Below, piece by piece: positions 22,101 through 30,819 of a stretch of 64,000 bases of DNA. This DNA is from Cercophora sp. LCS_1 (lineage: Eukaryota; Ascomycota; Sordariomycetes; Sordariales; Lasiosphaeriaceae), in contig JAPZLL010000022.1 in assembly GCA_036250225.1 (NCBI GenBank), positions 62,001 through 126,000 on the forward strand, written 5' to 3'. The position numbers were made by a program, and so were the translations under genes. Position 1 is the first letter of the stretch, and each line of letters begins with the position of its first letter. Below the pieces are notes generated by a model, which saw only the letters and a list, made by a program, of their open reading frames with translations, had not been told where the DNA came from and did no database searches.

Positions 22101-23858
22101 ATAACTAGAGAAACCCTCGGGGATACCCTGAGGTGGGATTGTGTCTGATCGGGCTTCAGCCTCGCCCGAAGTCAGCCGCGTCCCCTCGTCCAGCGCATCA
22201 GTACCGAAGTGACCACCCTCCACTTGATCGTAGCTAGGCGATTGCGTCGCCATGTCCCACTGGTTCCGGCTAAAAGTCTCCGTGACCGGTAGCTGTGAGC
22301 CCATTTCGTCTTGGTGCAACCCAATTTGTGGATGGGTGAGATAAGGAGCCAAATCGGGGTACTGGGGAGGTCTAGAAGAGGCCAAATAGGTGTCAGGATA
22401 ATTGGGCATATCAACAGGGGGCGACCCCGCGGTGGGATAGACTCCTGCTGGTACCATAGACTGTGAGGTGTACATGTTCTGCGGTATGTGGGAGAACCCA
22501 AACCTGACTGAATCGGCAATGCTGGAATTAGAGCCCGTTTGGCCAGCCCCATTTTGCCCAAACATGGAAAACCCGGAGTCCACTGGCTTAGAGGTACCAA
22601 ATAGAGTGTTCGACAGTCCGTCCTCAGCAGTTGCAGGTCGAGAGTCGAGGTGACCCGTCTGAGGCTCCTTATCACTGGAAGCTCGAAGCGACTCTGCAGT
22701 GGCAACTTGTTGAACCGGGACTGGGCTGGTAGGCAGGCCAAACAGGCCTGCAGTCGTGTTCCGCTGCCCTCCAGCATCGACCTTTAGCTCCTGAGATGGC
22801 ATCACGGCAGAGATCTCGGGTGATACATGCAAACCACCTGTCGATTCCTGCTGTTGGGGCAGGGTCATGATTGCATTGTCCTGGGTCGCAGTGGAAGAAT
22901 CTGTTCTCGCATGCACCGCAACAGATGACGGCAAATTGAGCTCTGCTGTCTGACAGGCTTCGTCTGTCATCTGTGGCCTAGGTGACTGCGAATTCTGTAA
23001 ACTCTCGGCCGCATCCACTTCCATTGCATCTTTGACAGGCGATGCCGGCTCGGGCGACCGGGACTGGCTTGTGTATCTCCAAGCACTGCTGTCCCGCCCG
23101 AATCGAGACCTCTTACGGCCTCTGTTTCTTGCCCCTCCATCCTCTTCAAAGATGTCTAGGCCTCCTTCGAAAAGGGCACCGTAGGACAGCCTCGCCCTCT
23201 TCATCAGCGCCGGTGAAGCAAACTCGTTTGCAGAAAGCTCGGTAAATTTTCGAACGGCCGGAGTGCTGCTCGGAGCTGGAATTTGAGCCTCAAGCACCTG
23301 AGGCTCCGGTTCGAGGACGGGGGAAAGGGGTTCGGGTAGTGGAAGTGGAGTTGGTTGCTCAACGTTGGGTTGATCGATACTGATATGCTTCAGTTCGCCT
23401 GTCTCGCCCAGCCTCAACTGTTGATAATCAGTACGTTTGCCTCTACCAGAACACCAGCAGTATTGAGCGCCACTTCTGACCTGAATATTGAGCTTTTCTG
23501 AGAACTCCAGCTGCCATTGCAGCCGAGCTCCAGGAATGCGCCCAGGAGATTCATCATTCGTCCACTTGACACCGTCAAGGCTGAAAAAGACTTCATCTCC
23601 TCCGCCAAGGGCGGTTTCAGCAACAGCCTTTGCCGCCGGTCCACGAAGCTCTACCCGAACTTGGCCTTTGACGCGACGCAAACGCACATCGGGCTCGGCG
23701 ACCAAGAAGGCGTATGTGTTGTGAACGCTGTTGTAAGGCCAGGTAATTGTAACCTCGCCGCGAACGGCACGTGAAGCAGGATCGGAAATGTCAGGATTGA
23801 GCTCAGCAATTGGCGTTCCTGTCAAAGAGGCAAGGAACGCGGCGGATTCGGTCGCCAT
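19140..23858 (-). CDS. Large acidic protein with C-terminal POT1/CDC13-like OB fold
   Basis: An open frame of 1572 codons. The C-terminal stretch from about residue 1405 (SLKSLRNYVEQHP, YVLFFNITDPS, VEVQLYRPHKETLP, VSPGDAILLKNFQVKAL, GFGLRSHDESAWAVL) reads as a Telo_bind/POT1-CDC13 single-stranded DNA-binding OB fold. The N-terminal 130 residues (ITWPYNSVHNTYAFLV...) look like a second small beta domain. Between them lie about 1200 low-complexity residues with a long Asp/Glu block around residues 640-730. By family this suggests telomeric or other ssDNA binding, but I infer that from the fold only. A 63-nt stretch at 23418-23480 has all the signs of an in-frame intron; if spliced the protein is 1551 residues. 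It is convergent with RPL4. Confidence 0.75.
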   Translation of the reverse strand: MATESAAFLASLTGTPIAELNPDISDPASRAVRGEVTITWPYNSVHNTYAFLVAEPDVRLRRVKGQVRVELRGPAAKAVAETALGGGDEVFFSLDGVKWTNDESPGRIPGARLQWQLEFSEKLNIQVRSGAQYCWCSGRGKRTDYQQLRLGETGELKHISIDQPNVEQPTPLPLPEPLSPVLEPEPQVLEAQIPAPSSTPAVRKFTELSANEFASPALMKRARLSYGALFEGGLDIFEEDGGARNRGRKRSRFGRDSSAWRYTSQSRSPEPASPVKDAMEVDAAESLQNSQSPRPQMTDEACQTAELNLPSSVAVHARTDSSTATQDNAIMTLPQQQESTGGLHVSPEISAVMPSQELKVDAGGQRNTTAGLFGLPTSPVPVQQVATAESLRASSDKEPQTGHLDSRPATAEDGLSNTLFGTSKPVDSGFSMFGQNGAGQTGSNSSIADSVRFGFSHIPQNMYTSQSMVPAGVYPTAGSPPVDMPNYPDTYLASSRPPQYPDLAPYLTHPQIGLHQDEMGSQLPVTETFSRNQWDMATQSPSYDQVEGGHFGTDALDEGTRLTSGEAEARSDTIPPQGIPEGFSSYGNVTNIAIEDRGYDTGKPLPHDRMERSDFVKNGETYDRSEDEVGVEDEGEVEYDENGEEVEQGDYDQRMYNAPEDDDEGSFVEEDEDEYEAGERYGELDEIYDEEDELGSGEEWSGEDEVDEDDEDDDDDDGDGSEHGNNWSRLAPRAQPKPPVPRAAPIVISLLSDSEDDDAPPPPRRPPPQQATRVSSSPAPPPPQLRYEPAAVFAGEPSGQQAPNIAVQSQNHVQVVDFAQQPASAAQPRSSPTVEGEDVQDNEDSDLEPKGHENEPDHEPVHSSNSSSHGSQLGVEEGSEIGDPSKSEFFNRQPGDHALHEENDTSGEKRERADGEIPEHNIASSSEVSEEEPEDEHSSEDVFEIEEVASEDEPMSDAEQALDENIDDESMGANKQLQADEDPGQHSRDLEDQEMVETIPSPNDSGVVGQGAEQYTDAETVEEQDTEMTGVHASTDSNARARTASIERDNNRAVHPSSPSETQTSQLQTPYHESSRRLYPDLPRQKLPEDNHNLLPPTPMESQLTVEMVSQTVTVEDLELTESFSFVRKELESHTLPSFTEAEKSFEPLPQMELEQPRGSSVEGLVLEQFDSIKDNNTKPSTEATAEEAFGNPTEDSAEDARSPPNFVDTIVSAEGNIERPGVDPAMGDAQNTVHTDDSFQDDTTIVSTASMEPATADVGEQANPHDTRSRRRRSQARSSEAPEAIEDKITVTTPRNLRKKHLSMAQESSSPGSPDPSAQLARQAVGAKRHANPPEPLQLTRTSPRFTRARSSSIQMSATPDLEDSSTSLARAALGSPPKAKAKDAIASAASLKAELTKRLKTHRECVSLKSLRNYVEQHPTVLAVVTTQPPQPTRAKGGPREYVLFFNITDPSIGPAAVVEVQLYRPHKETLPTVSPGDAILLKNFQVKALMNKGFGLRSHDESAWAVLDGEYEDVPQIKGPPVEEDDWKQYLEHLKMLKAWWRAMDEGAKGKLERANKKLAEAGSSSQGK
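23418..23480 (-). other. Possible 63-nt in-frame intron
   Basis: On the minus strand the segment begins gtcaga after cag and ends tactgattatcaacag, so donor, branch and acceptor all fit. Being a multiple of three without a stop it can be translated or spliced. Its translation (Cys/Trp/Gly-rich) is unlike the flanking sequence, which favours splicing. Confidence 0.6.
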
Positions 23859-24852
23859 GTTGCGGCGTATCAGCGAAGTCAGAATCGCGATCGCGACGCG
23901 GTCCGGTCGATAGAGTTGACGGGAAGGTCTGAGTTTACTCGGTCATTGTTGAATGTAGGCCCGTAAACGAGGTGGATATTTGCTCAAGCCAGAGCCGGGA
24001 GGAGGCTGAACGCATAAACTTGGGCGAATGTTGGCAGCTGATAGAGGGAAGGCACGAGTTTGGATTGTGCACTTTCTTGCGAATAGAAAGCTCCCCAAAT
24101 GACGGCAGCAATGGGCTGAAGTGGAGCCTTGAGGTCCTTGCGGATTGAATGAAAACGGAAGGCGGTGAGGGCCTGAGCTCCGGATCTTGGCATCCTCAAG
24201 AAAATGGATGGTGGGGCAGCAAGACAGCTTCAACCGCTGATCGGGACTTGAAGTCTCCCTCCCTGCCAGGCCGCTCAACGGAATTACCAGACCAACAGTC
24301 CCAAGGCATCCGAGACGCCCTAGATGACATGGAAGCTCTCTATAATACAGCAAGAGCCGTGGTATTATACCTAAGTCTATTGTCCAATGTGCAGCTGAGG
24401 CTCAGCGCTTTGGCGGCTGAACATCTTCTAAAGCAAAAAATTGGCTAGCTGGTTTGCTGTAACATCTCGTCTTTGGTCTTTAGCGGTCCTCTCGTTTGCG
24501 GGCAACACTTAAAGAACTGTTAGGTCTTTATGAATGATTACGACCCCCCATTTTTTTTTTTAGGGGGGAGGGATGTATTTCAAATCAATGTCCCTTCTTT
24601 GTAGAAAGCATTCTCTTTGAGATTATGTTGCGCCCCTTCTCCTGTATGGTGCTTGCTCACATTTTTTTGTGAGGAGCTTGTGGTGCCACAACCACCTCGA
24701 TTGGCGTCATTTTCAAGCCCCTCCTGAGTCCGGAACCTCACACAACACCAATCTTGGCTGTTTTATTTTCATTTTTATTTTTCATGTCAAGTTCTCTTTA
24801 CTGTCATTAGGTAACAGCCTTTTTTTTTTTTTCCACATTGTAATTCCTCGAC
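23859..24852. other. Divergent intergenic region
   Basis: About 1 kb between two divergent starts. It includes T-rich tracts at 24550-24562 and 24820-24832; the second lies in the leader of the monooxygenase gene. No gene supported. Confidence 0.6.
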
Positions 24853-26232
24853 ATGGGGTCGAAAGAACCTCGATCCTTCACTGTAAAGAGGATCGCCGTC
24901 ATCGGCGCGGGTCCTTGCGGCCTGGCTGCCGCGAGGTACTTGCTTGCTCAAAAGACATTCGACACAATCGACGTTTTTGAACAACAACCCGAGGTTGGCG
25001 GTGTTTGGAACTACAGCCAAAAGCCGTCGGAGACACTTCACGTGCCTCAAGAGAGTGCATTCACACCCCCCGATCCACCTCTTCGTCCCGAGGGCGCTCC
25101 TCCAACTTTCCCTTCGCCTATGTACGACTTACTACATACCAATATCCCGCATCGCTTGATGCAGTTCTCAGATCTATCTTTTCCGGAAAACTCGTTGATC
25201 TTCCCATCACGGGACTTTGTCCAGAACTACTTAGTCAAGTATTCGGATGAAGTTAGACACATCATCAAGTTCTCTAGTCAGGTTAAAGATATTCGAATCC
25301 GCCAGGTTAATGGAAGAGATCAGTGGGATGTGGATATACTCTTTCTCGAGACGGACCGAACAACGACCTCGGTTTATGATGCGGTTGTCGTAGCCTCTGG
25401 TCACTACTCAGTCACCTACATGCCGGCTTTGAGAACCATTGTCGAGTTCCACAAAACCCACCCCGGCATCATCTCACATGCAAAATTATATCGAACCCCG
25501 ACGCCTTTTACAGACAAGAAGGTGGTGATCGTGGGGAACGCTGCTTCGGGACTCGACATCGCTGCTCAGGTCGGCAGGGTTTGCAAGAAGCCGCTTCTCC
25601 TTTCCGTTCACACGACAACGCCTCCTGCCAACCTGGAGTTCGTAGGAGCAGAAGAAGTCCCAGCCATTGACGAATTCTTGGTTGACCAGAGGGGCGTCAG
25701 ATTCCAGGATGGAAGAGTCGAAACGGACATTGATGCCGTGTTATTTGCCACGGGTTATCTCTTCACGTTCCCCTTCCTAACCTCCCTGGAACCACCCCTG
25801 GTTGACAATGGACGGCGGGTCCATGGGCTATACCGCGACCTCTTTCATATCGACCATCCAACGCTTGTCTTCTCTGGGCTGCCCATCAAGGTAGTACCTT
25901 TCCCCCTTGCCGAGACCCAAGCCGCCCTATTCTCGAGGACATGGGCCAACGTCATACCGTTACCCTCTGTGGCAGAGATGCGTCGGTGGGGACAGGAGGA
26001 AGCACAGAAAAGGGGCCCGGCTTTCCATGTCTGGCCAAAAAGGGGCGATGGGGACTTTATCAACTTGGTTCACGATTCTCTCCAGGGGACCGCGGGAAAG
26101 GAGCCGCCTCGTTGGGATGATGAACTCCTCTGGGAGAGGGATATATGCTTCGATGCGAAGCTAAAGTTCGAGATCGGAGGCCGAACAGCGAAATCTCTTC
26201 GGGAACTTGGGTTTGAGTACCATCCTGCTTGA
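24853..26232 (+). CDS. Flavin-containing monooxygenase (FMO family)
   Basis: A single exon of 459 residues. Class B flavoprotein monooxygenases use FAD and NADPH to oxygenate soft nucleophiles (N or S) in small molecules. The FAD-binding motif IGAGPCGLAAARYLL lies at residues 17-31 and is followed by FEQQPEVGGVWNY. The FMO fingerprint appears as ASGHYSVTYMP, and the NADPH motif as VIVGNAASGLDIAAQV. The late DAVLFATGY segment is also family-typical. A thiol-specific or fungal Fmo1-like role is plausible, but the substrate cannot be read from sequence. The SGNH hydrolase gene starts 207 bp downstream on the same strand; there is no evidence that they are functionally linked. Confidence 0.9.
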   Translation: MGSKEPRSFTVKRIAVIGAGPCGLAAARYLLAQKTFDTIDVFEQQPEVGGVWNYSQKPSETLHVPQESAFTPPDPPLRPEGAPPTFPSPMYDLLHTNIPHRLMQFSDLSFPENSLIFPSRDFVQNYLVKYSDEVRHIIKFSSQVKDIRIRQVNGRDQWDVDILFLETDRTTTSVYDAVVVASGHYSVTYMPALRTIVEFHKTHPGIISHAKLYRTPTPFTDKKVVIVGNAASGLDIAAQVGRVCKKPLLLSVHTTTPPANLEFVGAEEVPAIDEFLVDQRGVRFQDGRVETDIDAVLFATGYLFTFPFLTSLEPPLVDNGRRVHGLYRDLFHIDHPTLVFSGLPIKVVPFPLAETQAALFSRTWANVIPLPSVAEMRRWGQEEAQKRGPAFHVWPKRGDGDFINLVHDSLQGTAGKEPPRWDDELLWERDICFDAKLKFEIGGRTAKSLRELGFEYHPA

Positions 26233-26439
26233 TTGCTATCCCGAGGTCGCAATCCCCATAATTTAAGGCGGTGGTTTTCTTCAGATTGGCAACCTCGGTT
26301 GGCAGAGCGTCCGGCCCAACTCAACGTGGGTAAAGTTTTCGATAGGGCTCAACGGGTTTTTGTGACTGGGATCGATATGTCGGAATCATCTTCCATTTCG
26401 CAGAGGCCTTCACGAATAAGGGGAAACGGGTCAACGAAC

Positions 26440-27698
26440 ATGATGATGCGGCTCCAGCTCGTCACCGGGTGGCTTCTTTTATTCCTTTCAGACGGAGTCG
26501 TGGGAGAGCGGTGCGTACTTCGGTTCGCCGAATTGGGAGTTCTCGCAGTCACTGACACAATGCTACAGCAACAGGACTGGGTCAGCCACCAAGCCCTGGA
26601 TCAGAACAGGATGGACTGCTTTTGGTGATTCATGTACAAGCCCCCACGACGCCGCGATCCCGGGAGCCCTGAAGCTCACAAGTTAACGGCGTGCAGATGC
26701 ATCCGGTCTGGGGATGGACGGGTTCGTAGGGGACTGTGGAGGGGGCGTCTGGGGCTATCCCGCTTATCTAAACCACGACGACTTTGGATTCACAGCAGAA
26801 CCGCAACGTCGCTTTCACCACGTATCTTGTTCGGCGGCTGACATTGCTCACGTTCGGAAGCACCAGATACCAGCGTTTGCGAAGGCAGGGAACAACACCA
26901 AGGACATGGCGACCATTTCGATTGGCGGTAACGATGGCGGGTTCGGCTCGGTTCTCAAAAACTGCCTGTACCGAGGTTTTTTCCCCCAGAATTGCGACAA
27001 AACGCTCGAGCAGGCGATGGAGAACATAGCCAATCTCAGGGAAGACCTAAGTCAGCTGTACGGTGACATACTGGACGCCGCCCAGCGTGCAGGGGCGCCG
27101 CCACAATTTACATTATTCGTCACTGGTGAGAATCAGGCCTTGTGATTTGAGATGTAAGACGTGGGAGACTAACACAGCTCTAGGCTATGCCACCTTCTTC
27201 AACGAGCACACGTTACAATGTGACACGGCCAACATGCATTTTTGGAAATGGCTTGGGAAAAAGAGTTTCTTGACAAAGGAGATCCGCTGGCGCATGAACG
27301 GGATGGTCCGGGGGATGAACAAGATAATCCAAGAGGCAGTCATGCTGGCTAACTGGCGGAAGGCGACGAAGGGGCGCATTGTTTTCGTTTCGATCGACGA
27401 AGTGTTCGAGGGACACAGGTTCTGCGAAGAGGGCGTCACCGAACCGGACCGCGAAAACCCCAATGTATGGTTCTTCCACACCAGGGGGAAGGACTCCTTT
27501 CCTGCTGGCACCAGGATGACGAACAAGTGCAGAGCGCCAGAACTGATAAGTTGCCCAAAGCTTGACCTCCCACTCAGGTACTCCAAGGCGTTCCATCCAA
27601 AATCGGTCGGCCATCACGCTATCGCCAGGGCAATCGCGCATGCGGCGTCTCGCAACCCACCTGCACCAAAACGGCGATCTCTTACATTTGCAGCTTAA
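26440..27698 (+). CDS. Secreted SGNH/GDSL hydrolase
   Basis: Exons 26440-26510, 26569-26633, 26697-27125 and 27184-27698 encode 359 residues. A Leu-rich signal peptide opens the protein (RLQLVTGWLLLFLSDGVVG). Block I is TAFGDSYASG with the nucleophile Ser45; intron 2 falls inside the next codon (Tyr), so the motif is only visible after splicing. Block III is GGND with Asn near residue 124, and the catalytic His is in FHPKSVGHH (about residue 326). Many Cys residues suggest disulfides, consistent with secretion. The family contains lipases and carbohydrate esterases acting on ester bonds; the substrate is not determinable. Unspliced, this gene looks broken into several ORFs, but all three introns have good donors and branch points and restore one frame. 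Confidence 0.88.
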
Positions 27699-28371
27699 TG
27701 GGGGGCATCGGGTTATGTCAGCAACCGAGACACCACGCACAGCATCCAAGACAAGCAGAAAGAGCCGCACTTTGGCGGAGTGTGTAAGTGTGACGGATCT
27801 CGGCTACTCGGCGGAATTCGGCTCGCATTCTCAACGTCACCATCAAGTATACCTTCTCCATCCGGCAAGACAGCGGGGAAGGGAACGATGGATACTATGG
27901 GACAGTTGGGGCGTGGCGGGGCTCCAGCGCCGAGCCAAGACACTCGCCGACTCCCGCGAGAGCCGTTGGTTATCACGTCGGCAACAAAAAATCGAAACAT
28001 TGGATTCAGTTGATGCCATCTCAAGGGTCTGAGTCATTACTTCTTTTGGTCAATCACGGTTATGTAATTCGGCGCTCTTGAGATAATCTAAAGAGATGTT
28101 TGGGATGTCAACTGAACCATTTGGATATCGGATTTCGTCTTTCTGGCTAGTGAATATCCCTGTGGCTGTCATGGTGTGCCCCTATTTTTTGTCAGGGACT
28201 TAGGATGCTGCTCGCTCCCTATCTCCGACTGATCAGCAACGCATCCGTTGGATCAACTCCCGTGTTTGCCTATTCTCTCACGATTTAGCATCTGAACATT
28301 AGTTTCATTTTGGCGAACCGATCTGGCATCTCGTGTCAGTCTAGATCCTTACCACCGTTTACTCATCAATC
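27699..28371. other. Intergenic, weak ORFs only
   Basis: An ATG-initiated frame at 27716-28033 (105 codons) and other-frame translations were examined. None shows a known motif or splice links to the hydrolase. The rest is 3' and 5' flank. Confidence 0.5.
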
Positions 28372-30243
28372 ATGAATACCGCAGCCATCTCAAGTGCCTC
28401 CCGGCGCGGCGAGAAACCAGCACCTCTTGATCTGAGCCACCACTACTCGGATGTCTGTCGAAGACGTGTACCGAGCAAGATAAAGGAGGCGTACAAGCTG
28501 TTTCAAATTCCTGGCATCAAGAATCTCGCCGGCGGTTTGCTGTCCCCGTCTTCATACAGATCAACTGGTACTAACTCACCGCTCAGGCCTACCAAATCTC
28601 CAATTCTTTCCGTTTGACACACTAGAGGCTCAAGCGGCAAAACCGGAGCGATGGACGCCATCGCCAAACTACCCAGAAAACTCACGGGCCATAGCATCTT
28701 CATCCAAGCACACTGAAGAGCCCACCCACGTCACGGTCCCCAAAGCCTCGAGTGAGCATGACCCAGTAAAACGGATTGACCTCGCAACGGCCCTGCAGTA
28801 TGGGCTGGCACAAGGCTACCCACCACTGCTGGATTGGGTGCGTGAATTCACTTGCGAGTATCTTCACCCTAGCATTCCCTACCAAGGCGGCCTCGATGTT
28901 GCAATGACGTGTGGCTCAACCGATGGGTTCGCGAAATCAATGGAGATGTTTGTCAACCCATGGAACGAAGAACGAGACGACATCCGCAATCGACCTGGGA
29001 TATTGTGTGAAAGATTTGTGTATGGCACCATTCTCGGCGAGACCGGCCCCCGCGGAGTCCAGACAGTCCCGGTCGAAGCCGACACCTCCGGCATGCTGGT
29101 AACAGGGCCCGGCGGGCTCGAGGATATCCTGGCCAACTGGGACTCATCCAAGGGCAAAAGGCCACACCTGATGTATACCGTGACGTGAGTTTCTCAATAT
29201 CAGCCCTCGAATCAACAACCCTTACTAACCCTCCCAACAGCCAAGGCCACAATCCCACAGGCGTCGTCCTCACCCTTAAGCGGAAGAGGGAAATCTACGC
29301 AGTCTGCAGCAAATACGACGTGATAATCATCGAAGACGAGCCATATTGGTACCTCCAATTCCCCTCCGCCGGTTCCCTCGAAGCCGAATCTCGAAACCTC
29401 CCAACCCCCGCATCCCCTACCCCAACCACATACTCATCGACAGGCTACCCCTTCCTCGACTCCCTCACCCCGTCCTTCATTACCCTCGACACCGACGGCC
29501 GTGTCGTCCGCCTCGACACCTTTTCCAAAACCGTCGCCCCCGGCTGCCGCCTCGGCTGGATGACAGCCCAACCCGCCCTAATCGAGCGCTACGTCCGCGT
29601 CTCGGAGACCTCAACCCAGCAACCCTCAGGCTTTGTCCAATCCCTCGTCGCCTCCCTCATCATGGGTCCCAATCCCGTATCACCATCACCCAAATCCACC
29701 ACCACCGCCGCCCCATCCAAAGCCAACCCAGGCTGGAAAATGTCCGGCTGGATCCGCTGGCTCGAAGGCCTCCGCGGCATGTACGAACGCCGCATGGCAC
29801 GCATGTGCCGCATCATCGACGCGGGGTCCCATCTCATCACTTCATCCTCGTCGTCCGAAGAATGGGACGTCATCAGCAAAACCCGCGTCATCTCCTTCAA
29901 GTGGCCGCGCGGCGGCATGTTCATCTGGCTACGCGTCTATTTCGAGAAACACGCGCTGTTTGGTACGGTCGGTGGGAAAGTGCTGTCCACCGCGTTGACC
30001 ATGTACCTGACGACCAAGCCGTATCTCGTCGTCGTGGCGAGCGGTTGGATGTTTAGCGCAACGGACGCGATTAGGGAGGCCGAGGGTTGGCGGTATTACC
30101 GGCTCTGCTTCGCGGCTGAGGCTGAGGAGAATATTGACTTGAGTGCAAAGCGGTTTGTTGAAGGAGTTCATGGGTTTTGGGGAATCACTAGTGTGGAGGA
30201 GATCAGGAAACTGGTGGATTTGATGCCTCATGCTGCGACTTGA
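28372..30243 (+). CDS. Class I aminotransferase (ARO8/2-aminoadipate type), C-terminus altered
   Basis: Exons 28372-28534, 28587-29184 and 29241-30243 give 587 residues as the sequence stands. The family is PLP-dependent and transfers amino groups between aromatic amino acids or 2-aminoadipate and 2-oxo acids. Visible landmarks: NLAGGLPN, TCGSTDGFAKSMEMF, QGHNPTGVVL, IIEDEPYWYLQF (Tyr partner), and DTFSKTVAPGCRLGW with the Schiff-base Lys near residue 345. A perfect 101-bp tandem duplication starts within the last coding segment and ends the frame at 30241-30243. Without the second copy the frame would run to 30399-30401, giving 606 residues with about 19 extra residues ending in GSWFGC. The lost tail lies after the catalytic core, so activity may persist. 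Confidence 0.85.
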
Positions 30244-30340
30244 GTGCAAAGCGGTTTGTTGAAGGAGTTCATGGGTTTTGGGGAATCACTAGTGTGGAGG
30301 AGATCAGGAAACTGGTGGATTTGATGCCTCATGCTGCGAC
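30136..30340. repeat. Perfect 101-bp tandem duplication
   Basis: Bases 30136-30239 and 30237-30340 are identical, sharing the junction trinucleotide gac, so the period is 101 bp. No mismatch was found when read side by side. As 101 is not a multiple of three, the duplication changes the reading frame at the end of the aminotransferase gene. Confidence 0.95.
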
Positions 30341-30819
30341 AGCGGGGATGCAAGGGGATGGGGAGGGGACGGTGCGGTTGGGGAGTTGGTTTGGTTGTTA
30401 ACTTTGGGCGACTGTTTCATTATTTTTGTCACGGTGTAAATACACGGATATGAGAGTGGAAATGATTAGAAACGAACAAAGATTTCATTAGAAGGCAACC
30501 CCAATCAAACGAGCGTTGACCCTCCCCCCGTGAACCAGGATATGGCCTGTCTAGCCTACGGTTTTGTCTATTCGCAGTCTCTTCCTCTAATTGCATCATG
30601 TCGAACCTTTTGTTCCGTCACACTACCCTGCCGAGAAGCGAAAAGCTCTTTCTCGCCTCTCTTTCTGACCAATGTAAAACCCAAGCCAAGCCCTGATGCA
30701 AGTCCCAAGCGAAACAGCCCAATGACACCAACTCTCAAAACGCATCATTCAAACCCAGGAGCACTTCTCTGGGGGGATCATTAAGTGAAAGGAAAAAAAA
30801 CATCAAGCATGTCAACCGC
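30341..30819. other. Convergent 3' flanks
   Basis: Bases 30341-30401 are the ancestral last codons and stop of the aminotransferase. The remainder is intergenic between it and the convergent malic enzyme gene. Confidence 0.7.

Noticed and set aside
21616..22148. Ile/Val/Phe-rich plus-strand ORFs resembling membrane proteins
   Set aside because: They are antisense to the Asp/Glu-rich block of the minus-strand OB-fold gene; GAT/GAA repeats read backwards give hydrophobic codons.
26233..26628. 131-codon frame after the monooxygenase
   Set aside because: It begins at a non-ATG codon and is the unspliced leader plus exons 1-2 of the SGNH hydrolase.
27716..28033. 105-codon ORF after the SGNH hydrolase, and another-frame stretch with a protein-like look
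   Set aside because: No motif, no start context, no splice join to the hydrolase, and frames compete with each other.
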